NCBI GenBank assembly: GCA_035578905.1
Contig: JAQJVL010002204.1
Span: forward strand, 1 to 64,000
DNA length: 64,000 nucleotides
From: Stictocephala bisonia
Lineage: Eukaryota; Arthropoda; Insecta; Hemiptera; Membracidae
Direction of reading: 5' to 3'
Position numbers and translations under genes: made by a program. How positions within the stretch are numbered: the stretch's first letter is position 1; every line of letters starts with the position of its first letter. The notes under the pieces are model-generated. The model saw nothing but the letters and a program-made list of their open reading frames with translations, made no database searches and was not told where the DNA came from. Positions 26,531-47,756 of the stretch are shown here, piece after piece.

Positions 26531-29500
26531 AGATCGCAAGATTGAACCTTAAAGATAGCAAGATTGAAACTCAAAGATCGCAAGATTGAAACTCAAAGAT
26601 CGCAAGATTGAAACTCAAAGATCGCAAGAATGAAACTCAAAGATGGCAAGATTTAAACTCAATTCGCAAGATTAAAACTCAAAGATGGCAAGATTGAAAC
26701 TCAAAGATCGCAAGATTGAAACTCAAAGATCGCAAGAATTCAACTCAAAGATCGCAAGATTGAAACTCAAAGATCGCAAGAATCAAACTCAAAGATCGCA
26801 AGATTGAAACTCAAAGATCGCAAGAATGAAACCCAAAAATCGCAAGAATGAAACTAAAAGATCGCAAGATTGAAACTCAAAGAATGCAAGATTGAAACTC
26901 AAAGATCGCAAGATTAAACCTCAAATATCGCAGGATTGAACTCAAAGATCGCAAGATTGAATCTCAAAGATCGCAAGATTGAAACTTAAAGATTGCAAGA
27001 TTGAAACTCAAAGATCGCAAGATTAAAACTCAAAGATCGAACGATTGAAACTTAACGATCGCAAGATTGAAACTCAAAGATCGAACGATTGAAACTCAAG
27101 GATCGCAAGATTGAAACTCAAAGATCGCAAGATTGAAGCTTAAAGATAGCAAGATTGAAACTCAAAGATCACAAGATTGAAACTCAAAGATCGCCAGATT
27201 GAAACTAAAAGATCGCAAGATTGAAACTCAAAGATCGCAAGATTGAAACTCGAAGATCGCAAGATTGAAATTCAAAGATAGCAAGTTTGAAACTAAAAGA
27301 TCGCAAGATTGAAACTCAAAGATCGCATGATTGAAACTAAAAGATCGCAAGATTTAAACTCATAGATGGCAAGATTGAAATTCAAAGATCGCAAGATTGA
27401 AACTCAAAGATCGCAAGAATAAAACTCAAAGATGGCAAGATTTAAACTCAATTCGCAAGATTAAAACTCAAAGATGGCAAGATTGAAACTCAAAGATCGC
27501 AAGATTGAAACTCAAAGATCGCAAGAATTAAACTTAAAGATCGCAAGATTAAAACTCAAAGATCGCAAGATTCAAACTCAAAGATCGCAAGATTGAAACT
27601 CAAAGATCGCAAGAATGAAACCCAAAGATCGCAATAATGAAACTAAAAGATCGCAAGATTGAAAATCAATGAATGCAAGATTGAAACTCAAAGATCGCAA
27701 GATTAACCCTCAAATATCGCAGGATTGAACTCAAAGATCGCAAGATTGAAACTTAAAGATTGCAAGATTGAATCTCAAAGATCGCAAGATTGAAACTCAA
27801 AGATCGAACGATTGAAACTCAAAGATCGCAAGATTGAAACTCAAAGATTGCAAGACTGAAACTCAAAGATCACAAGATTGAAACTCAAAGATCGCAAGAT
27901 TGAAACTTATAGATGGCAAAATTTAAACTCAAAGATCGCAAGATTAAAACTCTTAGATCGCAAGATTGAAATTCAAAGATCGCAAGATTGAAACTCAAAG
28001 ATCACAAGATTGAAACTTAAAGATCGCAAGATTGAAACTCAAAGATTGCAAGATTTAAATTCAATGATGGCAAGATTTAAACTCAAAGATAGCAAGATTG
28101 AAACTCAAAGATAGCCAGTTTGAAACTCAAAGATCGCAAGATTGAAATTAAAAAATCGCAAGATTAAAACTCAAAGATCACAAGATTGAAATTCAAAGAT
28201 CGCAAGAATGAAACTCAAAGATCGAACGATTGAAACTCAAAGATCGCAAGATTAAAACTCACAGTACAAACGATTGAAACTCAAAGATCGCAAGATTGAA
28301 ACTCAAAGATCGCAAGATTGAAACTCAAAGATCGCAAGATTGAAACTCAAAGATCGCAAGATTGAAATTCAAAGATCGCAAGCCTGAAACTCAAAGATCG
28401 CAAGATTGAAAGTCAAAGATCGAAACTTAAAGAAAGCAAGATCGAAACTCAAAGATCGCAAGATTGAAACTCAAAGATCGCAAGATTGAAACTCAAAGAT
28501 CACAAGATTGAAACTCAAAGATCGCAAGATTGAAACTCAAAGATCGCAAGATTGAAACTCGAAGATCGCAAGATTGAAATTCAAAGATAGCAAGTTTGAA
28601 ACTAAAAGATCGCAAGATTGAAACTCAGAGATCGCATGATTGAAACTCAAAGATCGCAAGATTTAAACTCATAGATGACAAGTTTGAAATTCAAAGATCG
28701 CAAGATTGAAACTCAAAAATGGCAAGATTGAAACTCAAAGATTGCAAGATTCAAACTCAAAGATAGCAAGATTGAATCTTAAAGATCGCAAGATTGAAAC
28801 TTAAAGAGTGCAAGATTGAAACTTAAAGATCACAAGATTAAAACTCTAAGATCGAACGATTGCAACTCAAAGATCGCGAGATTGAAACTCAAAGATCGAA
28901 CGATTGAAACTCAAGGATCGCAAGATTGAAACTCAAAGATCGCAAGATTGAAACTCAAAGATTGCAAGATTGAAACTCAAAGATCGTAAGATTGAAACTC
29001 AAAGATCGCAAGATTGAAACTCAAAGATCGCAAGATTGAAAGTCAAAGATCGCAAGATTGAAACTCAAAGATTGCAAGTTTGAAACTAAAAGATCGCAAG
29101 ATTGAAACTCAAAGATCGCAAGATTGAAACTCAAAGATCGCAAGATTGAAAGTCAAAGATCGCAAGATTGAAGCTTAAAGATAGCAAGATAGAAACTCAA
29201 AGATCGCAAGATTGAAACTCAAAGATCGCCAGATTGAAACTCAAAGATCACAAGATTGAAACTAAAAGATCGCAAGATTGAAACTCGAAGATCGCAATAT
29301 TGAAATTCAAAGATAGCAAGTTTGAAACTAAAAGATCGCAAGATTGAAACTCAAAGATCGCAAGATTGAAACTCAAAGATCGCCAGATTAGAACTCAAAG
29401 ATCACAAGATTGAAACTAAAAGATCGCAAGATTGAAACTCAAAGATCGCAAGATTGAAACTCGAAGATCGCAAGATTGAAATTCAAAGATAGCAAGTTTG

Positions 29501-29709
29501 AAACTCAAAGATCGCAAGAATAAAACTCAAAGATGGCAAGATTTAAACTCAATTCGCAAGATTAAAACTCAAAGATGGCAAAATTGAAACTCAAAGATTG
29601 CAAGATTGAAACTCAAAGATCGCAAGAAAAAACTCAAAGATGGCAAGATTTAAACTCAATTCGCAAGATTAAAACTCAAAGATGGCAAGATTGAAACTCA
29701 AAGATTGCA

Positions 29710-32700
29710 AGATTGAAACTCAAAGATCGCAAGAAAAAAACTCAAAGATCGCAAGATTGAAACTCAAAGATCGCAAGATTGAAACTCAAAGATCGCAAGA
29801 TTGAAACTCAAAGATCGCAAGATTGAAACTCAAAAATAGCAAGATTGAACCACAAAGATCGCAAGTTTAAAACTCAAAGATCGCAAAATTGAAACTCTAA
29901 GATGGCAAGATTGAAACACAAAGATCGCAAGACTGAAACTCAAAGATCGCAAGATTTAAAATCAAAGATAGCAAGATTGAAACTCAAAGATAGCAAGTTT
30001 GAAACTCAAAGATCGCATGATTGAAACTCAAAAATCGCAAGATTGAAACTCAAAGATCACAAAATTGAAATTCAAAGATCGCAAGATAGAAACTCAAAGA
30101 TCGAACGATTGAAACTCAAAGATCGCAAGATTGAAACTCAAAAATGGCAAGATTGAAACTCAAAGATTGCAAGATTCAAAATCAAAGATAGCAAGATTTA
30201 ATCTCAAAAATCGCAAGATTGAAACTTAAAGATTGCAAGATTGAAACTCAAAGATCGCAAGATTAAAACTCAAAGATCGAACGATTGAAACTCAAAGATC
30301 GCAAGATTGAAACTCAAAGATCACAAGATTGAAATTCAAAGATTGCAAGATTGAAACTCAAAGATCGAACGATTGAAACTCAAAGATCGCAAGATTGAAA
30401 CTCAAAGTACAAACGATTGAAACTCAAGGATCGCAAGTTTGAAACTCAAAGATCGCAAGATTGAAACTCAAAGATCGCAAGATTGAAACTCAAAGATCGC
30501 AAGATTGAAATTCAAAGATCGCAAGACTGAAACTCAAAGATCGCAAGATTGAAAGTCAAAGATCGAAAGATTGAAACTTAAAGAAAGCAAGATCGAAACT
30601 CAAAGATCGCAAGATTGAAACTCAAAGTTCGCAAGATTGAAACTCAAAGATCACAAGATTGAAACTCAAAGATCGCAAGATTGAAACTCAAAGATCGCAA
30701 GATTGAAACTCAAAGATCGCAAGATTGAAATTCAAAGATAGCAAGTTTGAAACTAAAAGATCGCAAGATTGAAACTCAGAGATCGCATGATTGAAACTCA
30801 AAGATCGCAAGATTTAAACTCATAGATGACAAGTTTGAAATTCAAAGATCGCAAGATTGGAACTCAAAAATGGCAAGATTGAAACTGAAAGATTGCAAGA
30901 TTCAAACTCAAAGATAGCAAGATTGAATCTCAAAGATCGCAAGATTGAAACTTAAAGAGTGCAAGATTGAAACTTAAAGATCACAAGATTAAAACTCAAA
31001 GATCGAACGATTGAAAATCAAAGATCGCAAGATTGAAACTCAAAGATTGAACGATTGAAACTCAAGGATCGCAAGATTGAAACTCAAAGATCGCAAGATT
31101 GAAACTCAAAGATTGCAAGATTGAAACTCAAAGATCGTAAGATTGAAACTCAAAGATCGCAAGATTGAAACTCAAAGATCGCAAGATTGAAAGTCAAAGA
31201 TCGCAAGATAGAAACTTAAAGATAGCAAGTTTGAAACTAAAAGATCGCAAGATTGAAACTCAAAGATCGCAAGATTGAAACTCAAAGATCGCAAGATTGA
31301 AACTCAAAGATCGTAAGATTGAAACTCAAAGATCGCAAGATTGAAACTCAAAGATCGCAAGATTGAAAGTCAAAGATCGCAAGATTGAACCTTAAAGATA
31401 GCAAGATTGAAACTCAAAGATCGCAAGATTGAAACTCAAAGATCGCAAGATTGAAACTCAAAGATCGCAAGAATGAAACTCAAAGATGGCAAGATTTAAA
31501 CTCAATTCGCAAGATTAAATCTCAAAGATGGTAAGATTGAAACTCAAAGATCGCAAGATTGAAACTCAAAGATCGCAAGAATTCAACTCAAAGATCGCAA
31601 GATTGAAACTCAAAGATCGCAAGAATCAAACTCAAAGATCGCAAGATTGAAACTCAAAAATGGCAAGATTGAAACTTAAAGATTGCAAGATTCAAACTCA
31701 AAGATAGCAAGATTGAATTTAAAAGATCGCAAGATTGAAACTTAAAGATTGCAAGATTGAAACTCAAAAATCGCAAGATTAAAACTCAAAGATCGAACGA
31801 TTGAAACTCAAAGATCGCAAGATTGAAACTCAAAGATCGAACGATTGAAACTCAAGGATCGCAAGATTGAAACTCAAAGATCGCAAGATTGAAACTCAAA
31901 GATCGCAAGATTGAAACTCAAAGATCGTAAGATTGAAACTCAAAGATCGCAAGATTGAAACTCAAAGATCGCAAGATTGAAAGTCAAAGATCGCAAGATT
32001 GAAACTTAAAGATCGCAAGAATGAAACTCAAAGATGGCAAGATTTAAACTCAATTCACAAGATTAAAACTCAAAGATGGCAAGATTGAAACTCAAAGATC
32101 GCAAGATTGAAACTCAAAGATCGCAAGAATTCAACTCAAAGATCGCAAGATTGAAACTCAAAGATCGCAAGAAAGAAGCCCAAAGATCGCAAGAATGAAA
32201 CTAAAAGATCGCAAGATTGAAACTCAAAGAATGCAAGATTGAAACTCAAAGATCGCAAGATTAAACCTAAAATATCGCAGGATTGAACTCAAAGATCGCA
32301 AGATTGAATCTCAAAGATCGCAAGATTGAAACTTAAAGATTGCAAGATTGAAACTCAAAGATCGCAAGATTAAAACTCAAAGATTGAACGATTGAAAGTC
32401 AAAGATCGCAAGCTTGAAACTCAAAGATCTAACGATTGAAACTCAAGGATCGCAAGATTGAAACTCAAAGATCGCAAGATTGAAACTCAAAGATCGCAAG
32501 ATTGAAACTCAAAGATCGCAAGATTGAAACTCAAAGATCGCAAGATTAAAACTCAAAGATTGCAAGATTGAAAGTCAAAGATCGCAAGATTGAAGCTTAA
32601 AGATAGCAAGATTGAAACTCAAAGATCACAAGATTGAAACTCAAAGATCGCCAGATTGAAACTAAAAGATCGCAAGATTGAAACTCAAAGATCGCAAGAA

Positions 32701-35664
32701 AAAAACTCTAAGATCGCAAGATTGAAACTCAAAGATCGCAAGATTGAAACTAAAAGATCGCAAGATTGAAACTCAAAGATCGCAAGATTAAAACTCAAAA
32801 ATAGCAAGATTGAACCACAAAGATCGCAAGTTTAAAACTCAAAGATCGCAAAATTGAAACTCTAAGATGGCAAGATTGAAACACAAAGATCGCAAGACTG
32901 AAACTCAAAGATCGCAAGATTTAAAATCAAAGATAGCAAGATTGAAACTCAAAGATAGCAAGTTTGAAACTCAAAGATCACATGATTGAAACTCAAAAAT
33001 CGCAAGATTGAAACTCAAAGATCACAAGATTGAAATTCAAAGATCGCAAGATAGAAACTCAAAGATCGAACGATTGAAACTCAAAGATCGCAAGATTGAA
33101 ACTCAAAAATGGCAAGATTGCAACTCAAAGATTGCAAGATTCAAACTCAAAGATAGCAAGATTTAATCTCAAAAATCGCAAGATTGAAACTTAAAGATTG
33201 CAAGATTGAAACTCAAAGATCGCAAGATTAAAACTCAAAGATCGAACGATTGAAACTCAAAGATCGCAAGATTGAAACTCAAAGATCACAAGATTGAAAT
33301 TCAAAGATTGCAAGATTGAAACTCAAAGATCGAACGATTGAAACTCAAAGATCGCAAGATTGAAACTCAAAGTACAAACGATTGAAACTCAAGGATCGCA
33401 AGTTTGAAACTCAAAGATCGCAAGATTGAAACTCAAAGATCGCAAGATTGAAACTCAAAGATCGCAAGATTGAAATTCAAAGATCGCAAGACTGAAACTC
33501 AAAGATCGCAAGATTGAAAGTCAAAGATCGAAAGATTGAAACTTAAAGAAAGCAAGATCGAAACTCAAAGATCGCAAGATTGAAACTCAAAGATCGCAAG
33601 ATTGAAACTCAAAGATCACAAGATTGAAACTCAAAGATCGCAAGATTGAAACTCAAAGATCGCAAGATTGAAACTCAAAGATCGCAAGATTGAAATTCAA
33701 AGATAGCAAGTTTGAAACTAAAAGATCGCAAGATTGAAACTCAAAGATCGCATGATTGAAACTCAAAGATCGCAAGATTTAAACTCATAGATGACAAGTT
33801 TGAAATTCAAAGATCGCAAGATTGGAACTCAAAAATGGCAAGATTGAAACTCAAAGATTGCAAGATTCAAACTCAAAGATAGCAAGATTGAATCTCAAAG
33901 ATCGCAAGATTGAAACTTAAAGAGTGCAAGATTGAAACTTAAAGATTACAAGATTAAAACTCAAAGATCGAACGATTGAAAATCAAAGATCGCAAGATTG
34001 AAACTCAAAGATTGAACGATTGAAACTCAAGGATCGCAAGATTGAAACTCAAAGATCGCAAGATTGAAACTCAAAGATTGCAAGATTGAAACTCAAAGAT
34101 CGTAAGATTGAAACTCAAAGATCGCAAGATTGAAACTCAAAGATCGCAAGATTGAAAGTCAAAGATCGCAAGATAGAAACTTAAAGATAGCAAGTTTGAA
34201 ACTAAAAGATCGCAAGATTGAAACTCAAAGATCGCAAGATTGAAACTCAAAGATCGCAAGATTGAAACTCAAAGATCGTAAGATTGAAACTCAAAGATCG
34301 CAAGATTGAAACTCAAAGATCGCAAGATTGAAAGTCAAAGATCGCAAGATTGAACCTTAAAGATAGCAAGATTAAAACTCAAAGATCGCAAGATTGAAAC
34401 TCAAAGATCGCAAGATTGAAACTCAAAGATCGCAAGAATGAAACTCAATGATGGCAAGATTTAAACTCAATTCGCAAGATTAAATCTCAAAGATGGCAAG
34501 ATTGAAACTCAAAGATCGCAAGATTGAAACTCAAAGATGGCAAGAATTCAACTCAAAGATCGCAAGATTGAAACTCAAAGATCGCAAGAATCAAACTCAA
34601 AGATCGCAAGATTGAAACTCAAAAATGGCAAGATTGAAACTTAAAGATTGCAAGATGCAAACTCAAAGATAGCAAGATTGAATTTAAAAGATCGCAAGAT
34701 TGAAACTTAAAGATTGCAAGATTGAAACTCAAAGATCGCAAGATTAAAACTCAAAGATCGAACGATTGAAACTCAAAGATCGCAAGATTGAAACTCAAAG
34801 ATCGAACGATTGAAACTCAAGGATCGCAAGATTGAAACTCAAAGATCGCAAGATTGAAACTTAAAGATCGCAAGATTGAAACTCAAAGATCGTAAGATTG
34901 AAACTCAAAGATCGCAAGATTGAAACTCAAAGATCGCAAGATTGAAAGTCAAAGATCGCAAGATTGAAACTTAAAGATCGCAAGAATGAAACTCAAAGAT
35001 GGCAAGATTTAAACTCAATTCACAAGATTAAAACTCAAAGATGGCAAGATTGAAACTCAAAGATCGCAAGATTGAAACTCAAAGATCGCAAGAATTCAAC
35101 TCAAAGATCGCAAGATTGAAACTCAAAGATCGCAAGAAAGAAGCCCAAGGATCGCAAGAATGAAACTAAAAGATCGCAAGATTGAAACTCAAAGAATGCA
35201 AGATTGAAACTCAAAGATCGCAAGATTAAACCTAAAATATCGCAGGATTGAACTCAAAGATCGCAAGATTGAATCTCAAAGATCGCAAGATTGAAACTTA
35301 AAGATTGCAAGATTGAAACTCAAAGATCGCAAGATTAAAACTCAAAGATTGAACGATTGAAAGTCAAAGATCGCAAGCTTGAAACTCAAAGATCGAACGA
35401 TTGAAACTCAAGGATCGCAAGATTGAAACTCAAAGATCGCAAGATTGAAACTCAAAGATCGCAAGATTGAAACTCAAAGATCGCAAGATTGAAACTCAAA
35501 GATCGCAAGATTAAAACTCAAAGATTGCAAGATTGAAAGTCAAAGATCGCAAGATTGAAGCTTAAAGATAGCAAGATTGAAACTCAAAGATCACAAGATT
35601 GAAACTCAAAGATCGCCAGATTGAAACTAAAAGATCGCAAGATTGAAACTCAAAGATCGCAAGA
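29710..35664 (+). repeat. Tandem duplication of a 2,965-bp unit
   Basis: Copy 1 (about 29710-32674) and copy 2 (about 32675-35639) are adjacent. Four independent markers give the same offset: the AAGAAAAAAACTC monomer (29729 and 32694), the ATAGCAAG/GAACCAC monomer (start 29821 and 32786), GTACAAACG (30407 and 33372), and AAAAATGGC with its GAATTTAAAAG neighbour (31656 and 34621). The match runs past the boundary to about 35664, and the copies then part. Differences are sparse, so this is among the youngest large duplications here. Confidence 0.88.
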
Positions 35665-37500
35665 TTGAAACTCGAAGATCGCAAGATTGAAATTCAAAGA
35701 TAGCAAGTTTGAAACTAAAAGATCGCAAGATTGAAACTCAAAGATCGCAAGATTGAAACTCAAAGATCGCCAGATTGAAACTCAAAGATCACAAGATTGA
35801 AACTAAAAGATCGCAAGATTGAAACTCAAAGATCGCAAGATTGAAACTCGAAGATCGCAAGATTGAAATTCAAAGATAGCAAGTTTGAAACTAAAAGATC
35901 GCAAGATTGAAACTCAAAGATCGCATGATTGAAACTCAAAGATCGCAAGATTTAAACTCATAAATGGCAAGATTGAAATTCAAAGATCGCAAGATTGAAA
36001 CTCAAAGATCGCAAGAATGAAACTCAAAGATGGCAAGATTTAAACTCAATTCGCAAGATTAAAACTCAAAGATGGCAAGATTGAAACTCAAAGATTGCAA
36101 GATTGAAACTCAAAGATCGCAAGAAAAAACTCAAAGATCGCAAGATTGAAACTCAAAGATAACAAGATTGAAACTCAAAGATCGCAAGATTAAAACTCAA
36201 AGATCGCAAGATTAAAACTCAAAAATAGCAATATTGAACCACAAAGATCGCAAGTTTAGAACTCAAAGATCGCAAAATTGAAACTCTAATATGGCAAGAT
36301 TGAAACACAAAGATCGCAAGACTGAAACTCAAAGATCGCAAGATTTAAAATCAAAGATTGCAAGATTCAAACTCAAAGATAGCAAGATTGAATCTCAAAG
36401 ATCGCAAGATTGAAACTTAAAGATTGCAAGATTGAAACTCAAAGATCGCAAGATTAAAACTCAAAGATCGAACGATTGAAACTCAAAGATCGCAAGAGTG
36501 AAAGTCAAAGATCGCCAGATTAGAACTCAAAGATCACAAGATTGAAACTAAAAGATCGCAAGATTGAAACTCAAAGATCGCAAGATTGAAACTCGAAGAT
36601 CGCAAGATTGAAATTCAAAGATAGCAAGTTTGAAACTCAAAGATCGCAAGAATAAAACTCAAAGATGGCAAGATTTAAACTCAATTCGCAAGATTAAAAC
36701 TCAAAGATGGCAAAATTGAAACTCAAAGATGGCAAGATTGAAACTCAAAGATCGCAAGAAAAAACTCAAAGATCACAAGATTGAAACTCAAAGATCGTAA
36801 GATTGAAACTCAAAGATCGCAAGATTGAAACTCAAAGATCGCAAGATTGAAAGTCAAAGATCGCAAGATTGAACCTTAAAGATAGCAAGATTGAAACTCA
36901 AAGATCGCAAGATTGAAACTCAAAGATCGCAAGATTGAAACTCAAAGATCGCAAGAATGAAACTCAAAGATGGCAAGATTAAAACTCAAGTTCGCAAGAT
37001 TAAATCTCAAAGATGGCAAGATTGAAACTCAAAGATCGCAAGATTGAAACTCAAAGATGGCAAGAATTCAACTCAAAGATCGCAAGATTGAAACTCAAAG
37101 ATCGCAAGAATCAAACTCAAAGATCGCAAGATTGAAACTCAAAAATGGCAAGATTGAAACTTAAAGATTGCAAGATGCAAACTCAAAGATAGCAAGATTG
37201 AATTTAAAAGATCGCAAGATTGAAACTTAAAGATTGCAAGATTGAAACTCAAAGATCGCAAGATTAAAACTCAAAGATCGAACGATTGAAACTCAAAGAT
37301 CGCAAGATTGAAACTCAAAGATCGAACGATTGAAACTCAAGGATCGCAAGATTGAAACTCAAAGATCGCAAGATTGAAACTCAAAGATCGCAAGATTGAA
37401 ACTCAAAGATCGTAAGATTGAAACTCAAAGATCGCAAGATTGAAACTCAAAGATCGCAAGATTGAAAGTCAAAGATCGCAAGATTGAAACTTAAAGATCG
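34340..37500 (+). repeat. Block duplicated at about +2,520 bp
   Basis: From AAAAATGGC at 34621, the sequence repeats at 37141 almost base for base for some 350 bp, including the private variant CAAGATGCAAACTC that the older copy near 31690 lacks (CAAGATTCAAACTC there). Upstream, the offset becomes 2,519 bp because the second copy has one extra base in AACTCAAGTTCGC near 36989. The shared private variant shows that the 37-kb block was copied from the 34-kb block after the 2,965-bp duplication. Confidence 0.8.
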
Positions 37501-39850
37501 CAAGATTGAAACTCAAAGATCGCAAGATTGAAACTCAAGATCGCAAGATTGAAACTCAAAGATCGCAAGATTGAAACTCAAAGATCGCAAGATTGAAACT
37601 CAAAGATCGCAAGATTGAAACTCAAAGATCGCAAGATTGAAACTCAAAGATCGCAAGATTGAAACTCAAAGATCGCAAGATTGAAACTCAAAGATCGCAA
37701 GAATGAAACTCAAAGATCGCAAGATTGAAACTCAAAGATCGCAAGATTGAAACTCAAAGATCGCAATATTAAACCTCAAATATCGCAGGATTGAACTCAA
37801 AGATCGCAAGATTGAAACTCAAAGATCGCAAGATTGAAACTCAAAGATCGCAAAATTGAATCTCAAAGATCGCAAGATTGAAACTCAAAGATTGCAAGAT
37901 TGAAACTCAAAGATCGCAAGATTGAAACTCAAAGATCGCAAGATTGAAACTCAAGATCGCAAGATTGAAACTCAAAGATCGCAAGATTGAAACTCAAAGA
38001 TCGCAAGATTGAAACTCAAAGATCGCAAGATTGAAACTCAAAGATCGCAAGATTAAAACTCAAAGATTGCAAGATTGAAAGTCAAAGATCGCAAGATTGA
38101 AACTTAAAGATAGCAAGATTGAAACTCAAAGATCACAAGATTGAAACTCAAAGATCGCCAGATTGAAACTAAAAGATCGCAAGATTGAAACTCAAAGATC
38201 GCAAGATTGAAACTCAAAGATCGCAAGATTGAAACTCAAAGATAGCAAGATTGAAACTAAAAGATCGCAAGATTGAAACTCAAAGATCGCAAGATTGAAA
38301 CTCAAAGATCGCAAGATTGAAACTCAAAGATCACAAGATTGAAACTAAAAGATCGCAAGATTGAAACTCAAAGATCGCAAGATTGAAACTCGAAGATCGC
38401 AAGATTGAAATTCAAAGATAGCAAGTTTGAAACTAAAAGATCGCAAGATTGAAACTCAAAGATCGCATGATTGAAACTCAAAGATCGCAAGATTTAAACT
38501 CATAAATGGCAAGATTGAAATTCAAAGATCGCAAGATTGAAACTCAAAGATCGCAAGAATAAAACTCAAAGATGGCAAGATTTAAACTCAATTCGCAAGA
38601 TTAAAAATCAAAGATGGCAAGATTGAAACTCAAAGATTGCAAGATTGAAACTCAAAGATCGCAAGAATAAACTCTAAGATCGCAAGATTGAAACTCAAAG
38701 ATAAGCAAGATTGAAACTCAAAGATCGCAAGATTAAAACTCAAAGATCGCAAGATTAAAACTCAAAGATAGCAAGATTGAAACTTAAAGATCGCAAGATT
38801 GAACTCAAAGATCGCAAGATTGAAACTCTAAGATCGCAAGATTGAAACTCAAAGATCGCAAGATTGAAACTCAAAGATCGCAAGATTGAAACTCAAAGAT
38901 CGCAAGATTGAAACTCAAAGATCGCAAGATTGAAACTCAAAGATCGCAAGATTGAAACTCAAAGATCGCAAGATTGAAACTCAAAGATCGCAAGATTGAA
39001 ACTCAAAGATCGCAAGATTGAAACTCAAAGATCGCAAGATTGAAACTCAAAGATCGCAAGATTGAAACTCAAAGATCGCAAGATTGAAACTCAAAGATCG
39101 CAAGATTGAAACTCAAAGATCGCAAGATTGAAACTCAAAGATCGCAAGATTGAAACTCAAAGATCGCAAGATTGAAACTCAAAGATCGCAAGATTGAAAC
39201 TCAAAGATGCAAGATTGAAACTCAAAGATCGCAAGATTGAAACTCAAAGATCGCAAGATTGAAACTCAAAGATCGCAAGATTGAAACTCAAAGATCGCAA
39301 GATTGAAACTCAAAGATCGCAAGATTGAAACTCAAAGATCGGCAAGATTGAAACTCAAAGATTGCAAGATTGAAACTCAAAGATAGCAAGATTGAATCTC
39401 AAAGATCGCAAGATTAAAACTCAAAGATCGCAAGATTGAAACTCAAAGATCGCAAGATTGAAATTCAAAGTTCGCAAGATTGAAACTCAAAGATCGCAAG
39501 ATTGAAACTCAAAGATCGCAAGATTGAAACTCAAAGATCGCAAGATTGAAACTCAAAGATCGCAAGATTGAAACTCAAAGATCGCAAGATTGAAACTCAA
39601 AGATCGCAAGATTGAAACTCAAAGATCGCAAGATTGAAACTCAAAGATCGCAAGATTGAAACTCAAAGATAGCAAGATTGAAACTCAAAGATCGCAAGTT
39701 TGAAACTCAAAGATCGCAAGATTGAAACTCAAAGATCGCAAGATTGAAACTCAAAGATCGCAAGATTGAAACTCAAAGATCGCAAGATTGAAACTCAAAG
39801 ATCGCAAGATTGAAACTCAAAGATCGCAAGATTGAAACTCAAAGATTGCA
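37491..39850 (+). repeat. Homogeneous satellite segment left of the homopolymer
   Basis: Most monomers here are the exact consensus, for example an uninterrupted run from about 38830 to 39206 (about 17 copies). A variant-rich island at about 38040-38800 carries the usual GCCAG, CTCGAAG, AATTCGC and GGCAAG markers. Several of the few deviations are one-base gains or losses (CTCAAGATCGC near 37538 and 37954, GATGCAAG near 39207, GATCGGCAAG near 39340), unlike the substitution-type variants elsewhere. This is either a recently homogenised core or a polished consensus of low-quality reads. Confidence 0.8.

Positions 39851-47756
<7,906 letters not shown>

Larger units (their letters stand above)
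19735..37490 (+). repeat. Right satellite arm, variant-rich proximal part
   Basis: About 17.8 kb of 22-bp monomers with the canonical sequence on the plus strand. The first 3.4 kb reuses HOR segments of the left arm in reverse complement: AACCTCAAATATCGCAGG with a 21-bp neighbour at about 19970, GAACCACAAAG at about 20200, and GATCGAACG copies. From 23174 a monomer with GTACAAACG appears and recurs at 25565, 28264, 30407 and 33372, marking successive HOR units of 2,391, 2,699, 2,143 and 2,965 bp. Occasional 20- and 21-bp monomers shift the register. No gene, no transposon, and no open frame beyond chance length is visible. Confidence 0.96.
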
